NCBI GenBank assembly: GCA_900319275.1 | Contig: ONNS01000006.1 | Span: 1 to 52,293 of the forward strand | Length of the DNA: 52,293 nt | Direction: 5' to 3' | DNA from: an uncultured Eubacteriales bacterium | GTDB taxonomy: Bacteria; Bacillota; Clostridia; Oscillospirales; Oscillospiraceae | Shown here: positions 1-8,043 of the stretch, piece after piece | How positions within the stretch are numbered: position 1 is the first letter of the stretch | Layout of the letters: each line of letters starts with the position of its first letter | The notes under the pieces: generated by a model | What the model was told of the DNA's origin: nothing | What the model saw: only the letters and a program-made list of their open reading frames with translations | Databases searched by the model: none | Program-made: the position numbers and the translations under genes

Positions 1-35
1 CATGTCTTCATGCAAAGGATCGGAGACTACAATGC

Positions 36-123
36 AATTTATTCCCAATACACGCCTTACGGCGTGTATACAGAGAAGTTTTAACTTCTCTGTGGCGGCA
101 TTTCGCCGCCTGGGGAATAAATT
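36..123. repeat. Cloverleaf palindromic element A
   Basis: A perfect 11-bp closing stem (36-46 AATTTATTCCC with 113-123) encloses three consecutive hairpins: 48-56/61-69 (9 bp, TTAC loop), 71-80/83-92 (10 bp by sequence, tiny loop) and 94-99/105-110 (6 bp). The element starts with TGCAAT (33-38) and ends in ATTATA. The third hairpin contains TTTCGCC. The same layout and end motifs recur at 31228-31322 and 31325-31430, so this is a repeat family. Whether it acts as DNA or RNA is unknown. Confidence 0.75.
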
Positions 124-145
124 ATAAAATTATACTTACGATTAT

Positions 146-178
146 CGCCCTGCGTCAATGGACGCAGAGCGTTTTTTT
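146..178 (+). terminator. Rho-independent terminator (plus strand)
   Basis: CTGCGTC (150-156), loop AATG, GACGCAG (161-167), with an outer CGC/GCG pairing, then seven T (172-178). The T run is only on the plus strand, so it would end a rightward transcript entering from the left edge, possibly one that includes cloverleaf element A. It is not oriented for the leftward glycosidase next to it. Confidence 0.7.
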
Positions 179-180
179 GT

Positions 181-1731
181 TCAATAGTATTTATACAGGA
201 TATACGCGGGGGTGCAGCTCCAGGCATGGCAGCAGCTGTTGACGATTGCGCCGCCGTAGGGCGAAGCCTTTGGGTCCTTCGGATCCCAGGCCTCAAAGAA
301 GGTGTCGGCTCCGGCGCGGATCATGGAACCCCAATAATATCGGATATGGTCAAGTGCTTCCGCCTTCAGACCGCATTTCAGAAGGGCCATCAGATAGTAA
401 TGATGCGCATAGGGCGTCATCATGCCATAGGGCCCGTCATAATCAGCAAGCGAGCGCATCAGCTCCACCGCCTGCTCCCCTTCCACCAGGTCTGCGAGCA
501 CCGCCCAGACCTGTGAGGCCACGGAAAACTGCCCGTTGGAGATCACCTTGTTCTCTTCGGCGCGGTAGAAGGACTTGACCGCCGCTTTACGCAGGCGCGC
601 CTGCTCGCTGCGCCAGCGCGCCGCACTGACGGAATCCCCGCAGCGCTCGGCCAGACGCACCCCGTAGCCAAGGCTGTCGATCAGCACGCACTGGGCCGCC
701 GCTGCCTTGTCTAGTCCCTCGGTCCAGTCGATAAAGGCATCTGCCGCCGACTCGCTCTTCAGAAGGCCATCGTCCCCGCAGAGCGAGAGCGAATACTGCA
801 GCTGCTCTCTGGCGATCGGGTAGAGATCACGCAGCGCCTCATCGTCTCCGGTTTCGCTCAGATACTCCTCGAGCGCGTCAACAAAGAACAGCGCGTAATC
901 GAAGAGCCAGGTGTCGTCGGCCTCGGTGTGCTTGCCGGTGAAGACACAGGCTGCCACGCGTCCGTCAGGAAAACGGGAACCTGCGAACAGATACAGGCAG
1001 CGTTTCGTCAGATCCATGTTCCGAAAGCTTGACGCATTCACGAGCGCCTGCAGACGCATATCTCCCGTCCAAAGACGCCTGTCGCGCTTGGGGCCATCCT
1101 CATAGACCTCCTGCATACAGTTGGCGAGTGTGCGCAGCCCCGTTTCGCTGATCCGGTCGAGTTCAGCATCGCCATAGGACCGCTTTTCCAGGCGACGCCA
1201 GTCGGCTGAGCTCTCGGTGCGGCACTCGGCATGGCGCACCAGCAGCTGATATTTCGGCGAGGTATCCAGCACGGTGATTTTCAGATACCGGAATGCATAA
1301 CGCCGCTCCAGATGCAAGTGTGTCGGGATCTCGTCAAGATGAACATACTCCTCCTGGATCCAGCCCGAGGAGATCCAGCCGTGATACTCAGCTGAATTCT
1401 CGCTGAGCTCATCGAGCGTCTCAGCAAATTTGAATTTCAGAAAAGCGGGTGCGTCCGGGTGCGAGCCCTTGAAGGCAAAATCCAGACTGACCCGGCCCAC
1501 GATATGTGTGCCAAAGTCCAGACACAGGTTCTGCCCCTTGGTAAAGGGCAGCTCCCGCAGCTGTTGCAGTCGGATCTCCTCCCGGTCTGGACTGTAACGC
1601 TCCTTGAGGATGAAACCGCCCTCGGGCTGTACGATCTGCCGATAGAGCACCGGGCGCAGCTGTTCGGCGCGCTCGAGCAGTCGCGCGTCGTTTTTGGGGT
1701 GAAAATTGGGAATGATAGATATAAGCGGCAT
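181..1731 (-). CDS. GH78-like alpha-L-rhamnosidase family protein
   Basis: Predicted glycoside hydrolase with a six-hairpin (alpha/alpha)6 barrel, related to family 78 alpha-L-rhamnosidases that remove terminal rhamnose from plant glycans or glycosides. The family-typical segment DGPKRDRRLWTGD, the later TFFEAWDP segment and the C-terminal CHAWSCTPAY segment are visible. An N-terminal beta-sandwich of about 180 residues precedes the barrel. There is no signal peptide, so it is probably cytoplasmic. At 516 aa it is shorter than many multi-domain GH78 enzymes. The ATG at 1731 was chosen because GGAGGA lies six bases upstream and a consensus promoter (1798-1826) lies between it and the longer ORF start at 1821. 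It has no neighbouring transporter. Substrate is inferred from family only; related six-hairpin enzymes could act on other sugars. Confidence 0.75.
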   Translation of the reverse strand: MPLISIIPNFHPKNDARLLERAEQLRPVLYRQIVQPEGGFILKERYSPDREEIRLQQLRELPFTKGQNLCLDFGTHIVGRVSLDFAFKGSHPDAPAFLKFKFAETLDELSENSAEYHGWISSGWIQEEYVHLDEIPTHLHLERRYAFRYLKITVLDTSPKYQLLVRHAECRTESSADWRRLEKRSYGDAELDRISETGLRTLANCMQEVYEDGPKRDRRLWTGDMRLQALVNASSFRNMDLTKRCLYLFAGSRFPDGRVAACVFTGKHTEADDTWLFDYALFFVDALEEYLSETGDDEALRDLYPIAREQLQYSLSLCGDDGLLKSESAADAFIDWTEGLDKAAAAQCVLIDSLGYGVRLAERCGDSVSAARWRSEQARLRKAAVKSFYRAEENKVISNGQFSVASQVWAVLADLVEGEQAVELMRSLADYDGPYGMMTPYAHHYYLMALLKCGLKAEALDHIRYYWGSMIRAGADTFFEAWDPKDPKASPYGGAIVNSCCHAWSCTPAYILYKYY

Positions 1732-1797
1732 AGCTGATCCTCCGCACTTTGTCCAACCTTTCCGGTCAGACAAATAGTATGTATTGTAGTCTTCAGT

Positions 1798-1826
1798 AGT
1801 ATAAAAGACCCCGGAGCACATGTCAA
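1798..1826 (-). promoter_or_regulatory. Promoter of the GH78-like gene
   Basis: Leftward TTGACA (1821-1826), 17-bp spacer, TATACT (1798-1803), close to sigma-A consensus. It places the transcript start near 1790, downstream of the alternative start codon at 1821. Confidence 0.75.
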
Positions 1827-1890
1827 ACCTTTTGATGAAAAAACGGAAAAACTGGAAGTTTTCCGACGTATAGAGCGCTCGGCGGCGGTC

Positions 1891-1910
1891 GATTATTTGT
1901 ACAAATGATC
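1891..1910. promoter_or_regulatory. Operator-like palindrome
   Basis: A 20-bp near-perfect palindrome centred on TTTGTACAAA lies between the divergent promoters, about 65 bp upstream of the glycosidase -35 box. It may bind a sugar-responsive regulator; this is inference from symmetry and position only. Confidence 0.35.
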
Positions 1911-1980
1911 AATTCTGACCAATTCTATACCTGTTTTTCCGTCAAAAGCGAGAACTTTTCCCATTTAAAGCATTTACAGC

Positions 1981-2008
1981 TTGACTTTTTTCCAAGCGGC
2001 GCTATAAT
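1981..2008 (+). promoter_or_regulatory. Promoter of lysine riboswitch/nhaC transcript
   Basis: TTGACT (1981-1986), 16-bp spacer, TATAAT (2003-2008). It is followed about 20 bp later by the L-box aptamer, fitting a leader that starts just before the riboswitch. Confidence 0.75.
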
Positions 2009-2028
2009 GAGCGCAACTGAACAAAGTA

Positions 2029-2192
2029 TGATAGAGGCGCGGCAATCAAGAGTAGCTCTCATCCCCTCCGGCGGGAAACCGGAGAGGGCGAAAGGGTTTG
2101 CCGCCGAAGGATGACTGTGTTCCCGTGCAGTCATACCTGGGCCATGGGATAAGATCTCATGGACTGTCGCAAGCAATTGCGGAGAGCTGTCA
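2029..2192 (+). promoter_or_regulatory. Lysine riboswitch (L-box)
   Basis: Conserved L-box core segments are present in order: AGAGGCGCGG, AATCAAGAGTAGC, GCGAAAGGG, GCCGAAGGAT, GTCGCAAGCAATTGC and GGAGAGCTGTC. The P1 stem is TGATAG (2029-2034) with CTGTCA (2187-2192). A strong terminator follows at 2216-2255, so lysine binding should stop transcription before the antiporter gene. Identification is from recalled consensus; a covariance-model search (RF00168) would confirm it. Confidence 0.9.
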
Positions 2193-2215
2193 CACGGTAT
2201 GATCCTGCCTGGTTG

Positions 2216-2255
2216 GAATCGTGAACAGTATCTGCTCTGTTCACGATTCTTTTTT
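2216..2255 (+). terminator. Riboswitch expression-platform terminator
   Basis: GAATCGTGAACAG (2216-2228) pairs perfectly with 2237-2249 around an 8-nt loop, followed by six T. It lies between the L-box aptamer and the AGGAGG ribosome binding site (2256-2261). Confidence 0.9.
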
Positions 2256-2269
2256 AGGAGGTCATCCCC

Positions 2270-3964
2270 ATGACAAGAACAAGAATTAACCGCATCCTCA
2301 GCATCCTCATGCTGCTGGTACTGCTGGTCGGCCTGACCACTGTCCCGGCCTTTGCAGACACCGAGACCGTATGTACGACCTGCGCCGGCACCGGCATTTA
2401 CGCCGGCGATGAGTGCGGCGAGTGCGGCGGCAGCGGCGTCCTGACCAGTGAGAGCAACCTCGCTTTCTCCTTCTGGGCTCTGGTCCCGCCGATCGTCGCC
2501 ATTATACTGGCGCTGATCACCAAGGAGGTCTATTCCTCGCTGTTTATCGGCATCGTGCTGGGCGGTCTGTTCAATACGAACTTCGCGCCGGTCCGCGCGC
2601 TTGACGCGGTCGTGAACGACGGTCTGATCCCCGCCGTATGTGATAACGCCGGCATCTTTATTTTCCTGGCTGCGCTCGGCATGCTGGTCAGCCTTATCAA
2701 TCTCTCCGGCGGTTCGGCTGCGTTCGGCCGCTGGGCCTCCACCCACATCAAGACCCGCGCCGGTGCCGCCATCTCCACCTTTGTGCTGGGTATTCTGATC
2801 TTTGTCGACGACTATTTCAACTGCCTGGCCGTCGGCTCGGTCATGCGTCCGATCTGTGACGAGCACCGCATCTCCCGCGCCAAGCTCGCCTTTCTGATCG
2901 ACGCCACGGCTGCCCCGATCTGCATGATCGCACCGGTCTCCTCCTGGGCTGCCGCCTTCTCCGGCGTGGTCGAGGACGGCGGTATCGCCCTGTTCATCCG
3001 CGCCATCCCTTATAACTTCTATTCCCTACTGATGATCATTTTCATCGTCGCCATCACGCTGATGCATTTTGACTACGGCCCGATGAAGGTTCGCGAGCTG
3101 GCGGCCGTCAACAACGGCGATCTCGGCGGCTCTGACGACGTCCAGGCCGAGAGTGCCAACGCCAATCCCCGCGGCCGTGTGATTGATCTTATCCTGCCTG
3201 TCGTCGTGCTGATCGTTTCCTGCACGCTGGGTCTCGCCTATGTCGGCGGCTTCTTCAGTGATGATCCCGCCGTGGCCGGCAACTTTGTCGAAGCCTTCGG
3301 CAACACCGACGCCTTCGCCGCGCTGCCCTGGGGTGCGCTGATTGCACTGGTCTTCACGATCATCTACGCGATCGCCCGCCGCCTTGTCTCCTTCAAGGAG
3401 GCCATGAACTGCGTGACCCGCGGCTTCTACAACATGGTTCCCGCGATGATCATTCTGACCTTCGCCTGCTCGCTCAAGAATATGACCGTCATGCTGGGCG
3501 CCAAGTACTATGTGGCCGGGCTGATGGGCTCTGCCGCCGCCGCGCTGTTCAACCTGCTGCCCGCCATCATCTTTGCCGTGGCCTGCGTGCTGAGCTTCTC
3601 CACCGGCACCAGCTGGGGCACCTTCGGCATCCTGGTTCCGATCGTCACCTATGTCTTCCCCGCTGACAGCGCTCTCTACATCATCGGTATTTCGGCCTGC
3701 CTCGCCGGCGCCGTGTTCGGCGACCACTGCTCGCCGATCTCCGATACCTCGATCATGGCCTCGGCCGGCGCCATGTGCGACCATGTGACCCACGTCTCCA
3801 CGCAGATGCCCTATGCACTGACTGTCGGCGCCGTCTGCTTCGTCAGTTATCTGGTCGCAGGCTTTGTGCAGAACTGGATCATCTCCTTTGTGATCGCGCT
3901 TGTGTTGCTGTTCGTCACGCTGATCGTGATCCGCAGCCGCAGCGGAAAGGCCCAAACCGCATAA
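2270..3964 (+). CDS. NhaC-family antiporter, lysine-regulated
   Basis: Integral membrane transporter of the NhaC Na+/H+ antiporter family, which in L-box regulons is predicted to move lysine (the LysW type). Roughly 11-12 hydrophobic segments and the family segment FGDHCSPISDTS near residue 485 are visible. The start is the ATG eight bases after AGGAGG. Residues 8-29 form a signal-like segment ending PAFA. The next stretch is unusual: two DnaJ-type CxxCxGxG motifs (C35/C38 and C49/C52) lie before the first transport helix and could bind one zinc ion outside or at the membrane face. The gene is monocistronic, between the lysine riboswitch and a bidirectional terminator. Direction of transport and substrate are inferred from the riboswitch. 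Confidence 0.88.
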   Translation: MTRTRINRILSILMLLVLLVGLTTVPAFADTETVCTTCAGTGIYAGDECGECGGSGVLTSESNLAFSFWALVPPIVAIILALITKEVYSSLFIGIVLGGLFNTNFAPVRALDAVVNDGLIPAVCDNAGIFIFLAALGMLVSLINLSGGSAAFGRWASTHIKTRAGAAISTFVLGILIFVDDYFNCLAVGSVMRPICDEHRISRAKLAFLIDATAAPICMIAPVSSWAAAFSGVVEDGGIALFIRAIPYNFYSLLMIIFIVAITLMHFDYGPMKVRELAAVNNGDLGGSDDVQAESANANPRGRVIDLILPVVVLIVSCTLGLAYVGGFFSDDPAVAGNFVEAFGNTDAFAALPWGALIALVFTIIYAIARRLVSFKEAMNCVTRGFYNMVPAMIILTFACSLKNMTVMLGAKYYVAGLMGSAAAALFNLLPAIIFAVACVLSFSTGTSWGTFGILVPIVTYVFPADSALYIIGISACLAGAVFGDHCSPISDTSIMASAGAMCDHVTHVSTQMPYALTVGAVCFVSYLVAGFVQNWIISFVIALVLLFVTLIVIRSRSGKAQTA

Positions 3965-3978
3965 ACCATATCGTCATT

Positions 3979-4014
3979 AAAAAAGACAGGAGTTAATCGC
4001 TCCTGTCTTTTTTT
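3979..4014. terminator. Bidirectional terminator
   Basis: GACAGGAG (3985-3992), 7-nt loop, CTCCTGTC (4000-4007), flanked by six A and seven T. It serves both the rightward antiporter gene and the leftward dehydratase gene that converge here. Confidence 0.88.
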
Positions 4015-4040
4015 ATTCGTATTAGCTTTCCGAGAGTAGC

Positions 4041-6074
4041 TTATTTACTATCTTCCTCCGTCAGTGCCACATACTTGTTATCCTTCACCATCGTCACCGC
4101 CGGCTGTGCCGGATGATAGGTGCTGACCATGGACGCCACGCGTTCCCGGATGTCCTTTTTATTGCTGTAGGCCGCCGACATCAGGCTGTCCAGCTGCTGC
4201 AGAAACTCGTCGGTATCGAACGGGATCGGACAGCCGATATGGATGAGTTCATTATCTGTTTTCTTCAGACCTTCCTCCGCCATCAGCTTTTCTTCAAACA
4301 GCTTCTCGCCGGGGCGCAGGCCGGAGTAGACGATCTTGATATCCACATCAGGCTTATAGCCGCTCAGACGGATCAGGTTCCTGGCCAGTGTGTCGATTTT
4401 GACCGGGCTGCCCATATCCAGCACAAAAATCTCGCCGCCCTTGGCATAGGTGCCGGCCAGCATGACCAGCGAAACCGCCTCGGGGATCGTCATAAAGTAA
4501 CGGATGATATCCGGGTGCGTCACCGTGACAGGGCCGCCCTCTTCGATCTGCTTTTTAAAGATCGGAATGACCGAGCCGTTGCTCCCCAACACGTTGCCGA
4601 AGCGCACCGCGACAAATTCAGTCTTAATATTCTCAAAGATACGGCCGGAGCCGTCCTTATCCGCGTTCTCATAACCGACATGCGTGAAAAGCTGCGGGAT
4701 TTCGTCGGCCTTTCCGGCCTTGATCTTGGCGTCGAAGCTCTGCACGATCATCTCACACAGGCGCTTGCTTGCGCCCATGATATTGGTCGGGTTGACCGCC
4801 TTGTCCGTGGAGATCAGCACGAAGCGCTCACAGCCGTGAACCATCGCGGCATAAGCGGTCTTGTATGTACCGATGGCGTTGTTCTTGATGGCCTCGCAGG
4901 GGCTGTCCTCCATCAGCGGGACATGCTTGTGTGCCGCCGCGTGATAGACGATCTGAGGCCGGTATTCATCGAAAACCTGGAACATCCGCCGGCTGTCGCG
5001 CACCGATCCGATCAGCACGACCAGATCCAGCTTCGGATACTTATGCTTCAGCTCCAGCTGGATGCTGTAAGCGTTGTTCTCATATATGTCAAAAATGATG
5101 AGCTGTTTCGGTCTGTGTGCGGCTACCTGCCGGCAGAGCTCCGAGCCGATGCTGCCGCCGCCGCCTGTGACCAGAACAACCTTGCCATTGATGAAGTCGA
5201 ATACTTCGTGCATATCGGCCTTGATCGGCTCGCGGCCCAGAAGGTCTTCCACCTTTACATCCTTCATGGCGCTGACGGATACCTGGCCGAGGACAAGCTG
5301 ATAGATGCCGGGCAGCTGTTTCAGCTCGCAGCCCGTCTCATTGCAGATTCCAAGGATCTCTTTTTTATCATGCGCGGAAGCGGATGGGATCGCGAAGAAA
5401 ATCTTTGTAATGTGATACTTTTCAACATTCAGAAGGATTTCTTCACGCCCGCCGACAACCGGCACGCCTTCAACAAGTCTGCCCCATTTATTGGGATTGT
5501 CGTCAATAAAGCAAACCGCCTTGTCATTCAGCTCCTTCGCCGTTTTCAGGTCGCGAAGCAGCATCTGTCCCGCCTGGCCGGCGCCGATGATCATCACACG
5601 CCCCGCCGTTTCATCCGTATGCTTCATACCGGCACGCATGAACAGCAGCAGCCGATAGGAAAAGCGCGGAACGACCAGGAAAATAAACTGTAGAGAGGAA
5701 CCCCACAGATAGTAGGACAGCGGCATCCTTCCGAATAACACACTGATGAGGATGATATGTATAAGAGACGTGCATCCCGAAGCAAGAAACGTCCGGATCA
5801 GTTCGCTGTAACTCGCGTACCTCCAGATACTGCGGTACATTTTAAAGAACCAGAAGAGCACGATCGCACCGGCCGCATAGATCGTGATCGTGTGGAGGTA
5901 CGCCTGCATATATCGGCCAGGAATTGCGGAATAAACGCAGTCAAACCGTACCCACAGCGCCAGAAAATAGGAAATATGTATGGAGAGAAAATCGCAGACC
6001 ATGAGGCACAGCGCTATGAGCTGCCAGTGCTCCCATTTCCGGTCTGTCATCTTCTGTCGGTGTTTTTGATCCAT
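4041..6074 (-). CDS. Membrane UDP-sugar 4,6-dehydratase (CapD/PglF/WbpM-like)
   Basis: Predicted membrane-bound nucleotide-sugar dehydratase acting on UDP-GlcNAc in surface polysaccharide or glycoprotein sugar synthesis. Four N-terminal membrane helices (about residues 15-135) precede a first Rossmann domain with IIGAGQAG (about 162-169). The catalytic SDR domain starts at TGGGGSIG (about 303-310). The active-site segment STDKAVNPTN (about 422-431) and MGASK, with Met in place of the usual SDR Tyr, is typical of this family. The ATG at 6074 has GGAGGG about 10 bases upstream; the longer ORF start at 6164 has no ribosome binding site. It lies downstream of nagB and a GlmU-like acyltransferase and may share their glmS-ribozyme control, although a hairpin sits in the 150-bp gap. 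The exact product isomer cannot be told from sequence. Confidence 0.88.
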   Translation of the reverse strand: MDQKHRQKMTDRKWEHWQLIALCLMVCDFLSIHISYFLALWVRFDCVYSAIPGRYMQAYLHTITIYAAGAIVLFWFFKMYRSIWRYASYSELIRTFLASGCTSLIHIILISVLFGRMPLSYYLWGSSLQFIFLVVPRFSYRLLLFMRAGMKHTDETAGRVMIIGAGQAGQMLLRDLKTAKELNDKAVCFIDDNPNKWGRLVEGVPVVGGREEILLNVEKYHITKIFFAIPSASAHDKKEILGICNETGCELKQLPGIYQLVLGQVSVSAMKDVKVEDLLGREPIKADMHEVFDFINGKVVLVTGGGGSIGSELCRQVAAHRPKQLIIFDIYENNAYSIQLELKHKYPKLDLVVLIGSVRDSRRMFQVFDEYRPQIVYHAAAHKHVPLMEDSPCEAIKNNAIGTYKTAYAAMVHGCERFVLISTDKAVNPTNIMGASKRLCEMIVQSFDAKIKAGKADEIPQLFTHVGYENADKDGSGRIFENIKTEFVAVRFGNVLGSNGSVIPIFKKQIEEGGPVTVTHPDIIRYFMTIPEAVSLVMLAGTYAKGGEIFVLDMGSPVKIDTLARNLIRLSGYKPDVDIKIVYSGLRPGEKLFEEKLMAEEGLKKTDNELIHIGCPIPFDTDEFLQQLDSLMSAAYSNKKDIRERVASMVSTYHPAQPAVTMVKDNKYVALTEEDSK

Positions 6075-6165
6075 ATAATCGGCACCCTCCCCGAATGATT
6101 TCGGGCATCTATGCTCCCGAAAGCCGATCGTCCCGGAAGTTTTTCTTATCGTCGATACCCACACG

Positions 6166-6196
6166 GAGGGGCAAGGCAGTGTATCCCCTGCCCCTC
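6166..6196. other. Inverted repeat in operon gap
   Basis: GAGGGGCA (6166-6173) pairs with TGCCCCTC (6189-6196) across 15 nt. No T run follows on either strand, so it is not a clear terminator. It could be an mRNA processing or partial attenuation site between the acyltransferase and the dehydratase. Confidence 0.35.
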
Positions 6197-6223
6197 TTTA
6201 TATAGTCGCTGCTGATTTGCTGA

Positions 6224-6886
6224 TTACCGTTCTTCTTTGTGAACGATGACGCCGCTGTCCTTCCAGATGCTGTTCTCAGGGATCACACCCCTGACGCAGG
6301 AGGTCGGATAGACGTTGCTGTGCCGCCCGATCACCGTGCCGGGATTGCAGACTGTGTTACAGCCGACCTCGACATAGTCGCCGAGCATCGCGCCGAATTT
6401 CTTCATGCCGGTCTCGATCTGCTCTGTCCCGTTGTGGACGACCACCAGCTTCTTATCACTCTTCACATTGGAAGTGATCGAGCCAGCGCCCATATGGCTG
6501 TAATAGCCCAGGATACTGTCGCCGACATAGTTATAGTGAGGCGTCTGGACGTGATCAAACAGAATCACATTTTTCAGCTCCACACTGTTGCCGACCACAC
6601 AGTCCGCGCCCACCAGCGCAGAACCGCGGATAAAGGCGCAGTGGCGCACCTCGGTGTTCGGTCCGATGATGCAGGGCGCACCCAGATAGGCGGACGGGAA
6701 TACTTTGGCGGTCTTGTGGACCCAGACATGCTCGGATACTTCCTCATAGTCCTCACCGAGCGTCGGTCCGAGTGCAAGAATAAACTCCTTGATTCCCTTC
6801 AGCGCCTCCCAGGGATAGGTAAACTGCCGGAGATAATCAGCTGCCAGGGTATGCTCGAGATCGTAGAGATCTGTAATCGTATACAT
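6224..6886 (-). CDS. GlmU-like left-handed beta-helix acyltransferase
   Basis: A 220-aa hexapeptide-repeat protein predicted to form a left-handed beta-helix like the acetyltransferase half of GlmU. The segment NYVGDSILG followed by SHMGAGSITSN and a Lys-rich turn resembles the GlmU region that acetylates glucosamine-1-phosphate. The N-terminal 60 residues are helical, and there is no nucleotidyltransferase domain. Related proteins are often labelled UDP-N-acetylglucosamine pyrophosphorylase, which the sequence does not support. The start at 6886 lies two bases after the nagB stop, with AAGGAGAG upstream, so the two are translationally coupled. With nagB this suggests a role in making amino-sugar precursors. 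Substrate is inferred. Confidence 0.75.
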   Translation of the reverse strand: MYTITDLYDLEHTLAADYLRQFTYPWEALKGIKEFILALGPTLGEDYEEVSEHVWVHKTAKVFPSAYLGAPCIIGPNTEVRHCAFIRGSALVGADCVVGNSVELKNVILFDHVQTPHYNYVGDSILGYYSHMGAGSITSNVKSDKKLVVVHNGTEQIETGMKKFGAMLGDYVEVGCNTVCNPGTVIGRHSNVYPTSCVRGVIPENSIWKDSGVIVHKEER

Positions 6887-6888
6887 TC

Positions 6889-7680
6889 TTACAGTCTCTC
6901 CTTCTTCTCAATATCCAGGAAATACTTGTAGGTGTCCACGGTCAGCTCGCCGCAGGCGGCCTCGTCGCAGGCAATGATCGCGCCGTTGTGCAGCTGCAGA
7001 GCCGAGCAGGTCCACTTCTGGCTGACGCCGCCCTCGACGGTCGCGGCCAGAGCGCGGGCCTTATTGTGGCCATTGATGAGGATGAGCACCTCTTTGGAAT
7101 CCGTCACAGTGCCGACGCCGACAGACAGCGCCTGTGTGGGAACCGCCTCGGGGTCATTGCCGAAGAAACGGCTGTTGACGATACGGGTATCTGTGGTCAG
7201 ATTCCTGACGCCGGTGCGGGAGGCGAGGCTGGTAAAGGGCTCGTTAAAAGCGATATGCCCGTCCACGCCGATGCCGCCCATGAAAAGGTCGATGCCGCCG
7301 TAAGAAGCGATCTTCGCCTCGTACCGGGCGCACTCGCCCTCGGGATCGTCGGTCATGCCGTTGAGGATGTTGATGTTCTCCGGCTTCATGTCGACCAGAT
7401 GATCGAAGAAATTGTCGTGCATGAAGTACCAGTAGCTCTGGTCGTGCTCGTGGGGCAGGCCGAGGTATTCATCCATGTTGAAAGTCACCACATTGGCAAA
7501 GGACAGCTCGCCGGCGCGGTTCTGGCGTACCAGCTCCTTGTAGACGCCGATCGGGCTCGAGCCGGTCGGCAGGCCAAGCACGAAGGGACGATCTTCCTTG
7601 TGGGCCTTGATTTTGGACGCAATATAGTCCGCCGCCCACTTGCACATCTTCTCATAGTTTTCCTGAATAACTACACGCAT
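6889..7680 (-). CDS. nagB: Glucosamine-6-phosphate deaminase/isomerase
   Basis: NagB interconverts glucosamine-6-phosphate and fructose-6-phosphate plus ammonia in the cytoplasm. The family catalytic residues are present: Asp in FNMDEYLGL (about 70), and Asp140, His142 and Glu147 in [11 protein letters not shown]. The length of 263 aa matches E. coli NagB (266). The ATG at 7680 was chosen over the upstream 7701 start because AAGGAG lies 10 bases before it. The leader contains a glmS ribozyme, which destroys the mRNA when glucosamine-6-phosphate is plentiful. That is the wrong logic for a catabolic deaminase, and the next genes are biosynthetic, so this enzyme may run in the aminating direction in place of glmS. 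Whether a glmS gene exists elsewhere cannot be seen here. Confidence 0.95.
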   Translation of the reverse strand: MRVVIQENYEKMCKWAADYIASKIKAHKEDRPFVLGLPTGSSPIGVYKELVRQNRAGELSFANVVTFNMDEYLGLPHEHDQSYWYFMHDNFFDHLVDMKPENINILNGMTDDPEGECARYEAKIASYGGIDLFMGGIGVDGHIAFNEPFTSLASRTGVRNLTTDTRIVNSRFFGNDPEAVPTQALSVGVGTVTDSKEVLILINGHNKARALAATVEGGVSQKWTCSALQLHNGAIIACDEAACGELTVDTYKYFLDIEKKERL

Positions 7681-7790
7681 GATATATATACTCCTTATCA
7701 ACTGTTATTTTGCCTCTCTTTCAAAGGGCATGCCGCCATTTGACAGTAAAGGGCTGTTTTCCCGGTTCGATCCGGGATTTATCTCAGTGA

Positions 7791-7926
7791 TAAGAGAACC
7801 TCTGTTACGGTTTTGATTCCGCTTTTTGCATTCTCTTTGACGACACACCTTATGCCGTGGCAGCATCCGCCGAGTCTTTCGACAACTGCCAATCCTCGTC
7901 ACCCGATCACGGGCCAGGCGCTATAG
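7791..7926 (-). ncRNA. glmS ribozyme (GlcN6P-responsive) in nagB leader
   Basis: Read leftward, the segment starts CTATA|GCGCCTGG, with predicted self-cleavage between 7922 and 7921. P1 follows (CCCG/CGGG), then TGACGAGGA, TGTCGAAAG and CTCGGCGGATGC, with P2 made by GGCAG/CTGCC. The 3' part has AAGGTGTGTC and a P4-like AGAGAA/TTCTCT stem with internal AACAGAGG. These are the glmS ribozyme core elements known from Bacillus and Thermoanaerobacter. It lies 110-245 bases upstream of the nagB start and downstream of a good promoter. Normally this ribozyme precedes glmS. A covariance search (RF00234) or in-line cleavage assay would confirm it. Confidence 0.9.
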
Positions 7927-8014
7927 CGATCCTCTTTTCCTCCTTTTGTGAGGACTGCCATTTACTCTGTACGCTGCCAGGATTTACCTATCAAGGACCA
8001 GCATATTCTAACTA

Positions 8015-8043
8015 AATATATCACAATCACATACTAATATCAA
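8015..8043 (-). promoter_or_regulatory. Promoter of ribozyme-nagB operon
   Basis: Leftward TTGATA (8038-8043), 17-bp spacer, TATATT (8015-8020). Transcription would start about 80 bases before the ribozyme cleavage site. The rest of 8044-8239 is AT-rich and holds nothing else recognised. Confidence 0.65.

Noticed and set aside
1905-2114. 69-codon rightward open frame before the antiporter gene
   Set aside because: It runs through the promoter and lysine riboswitch aptamer; not a gene.
7761-7776. tRNA T-arm-like sequence CCCGGTTCGATCCGGG on the plus strand
   Set aside because: No acceptor, D or anticodon arms and no CCA region around it; it is a hairpin in the nagB leader just after the glmS ribozyme.
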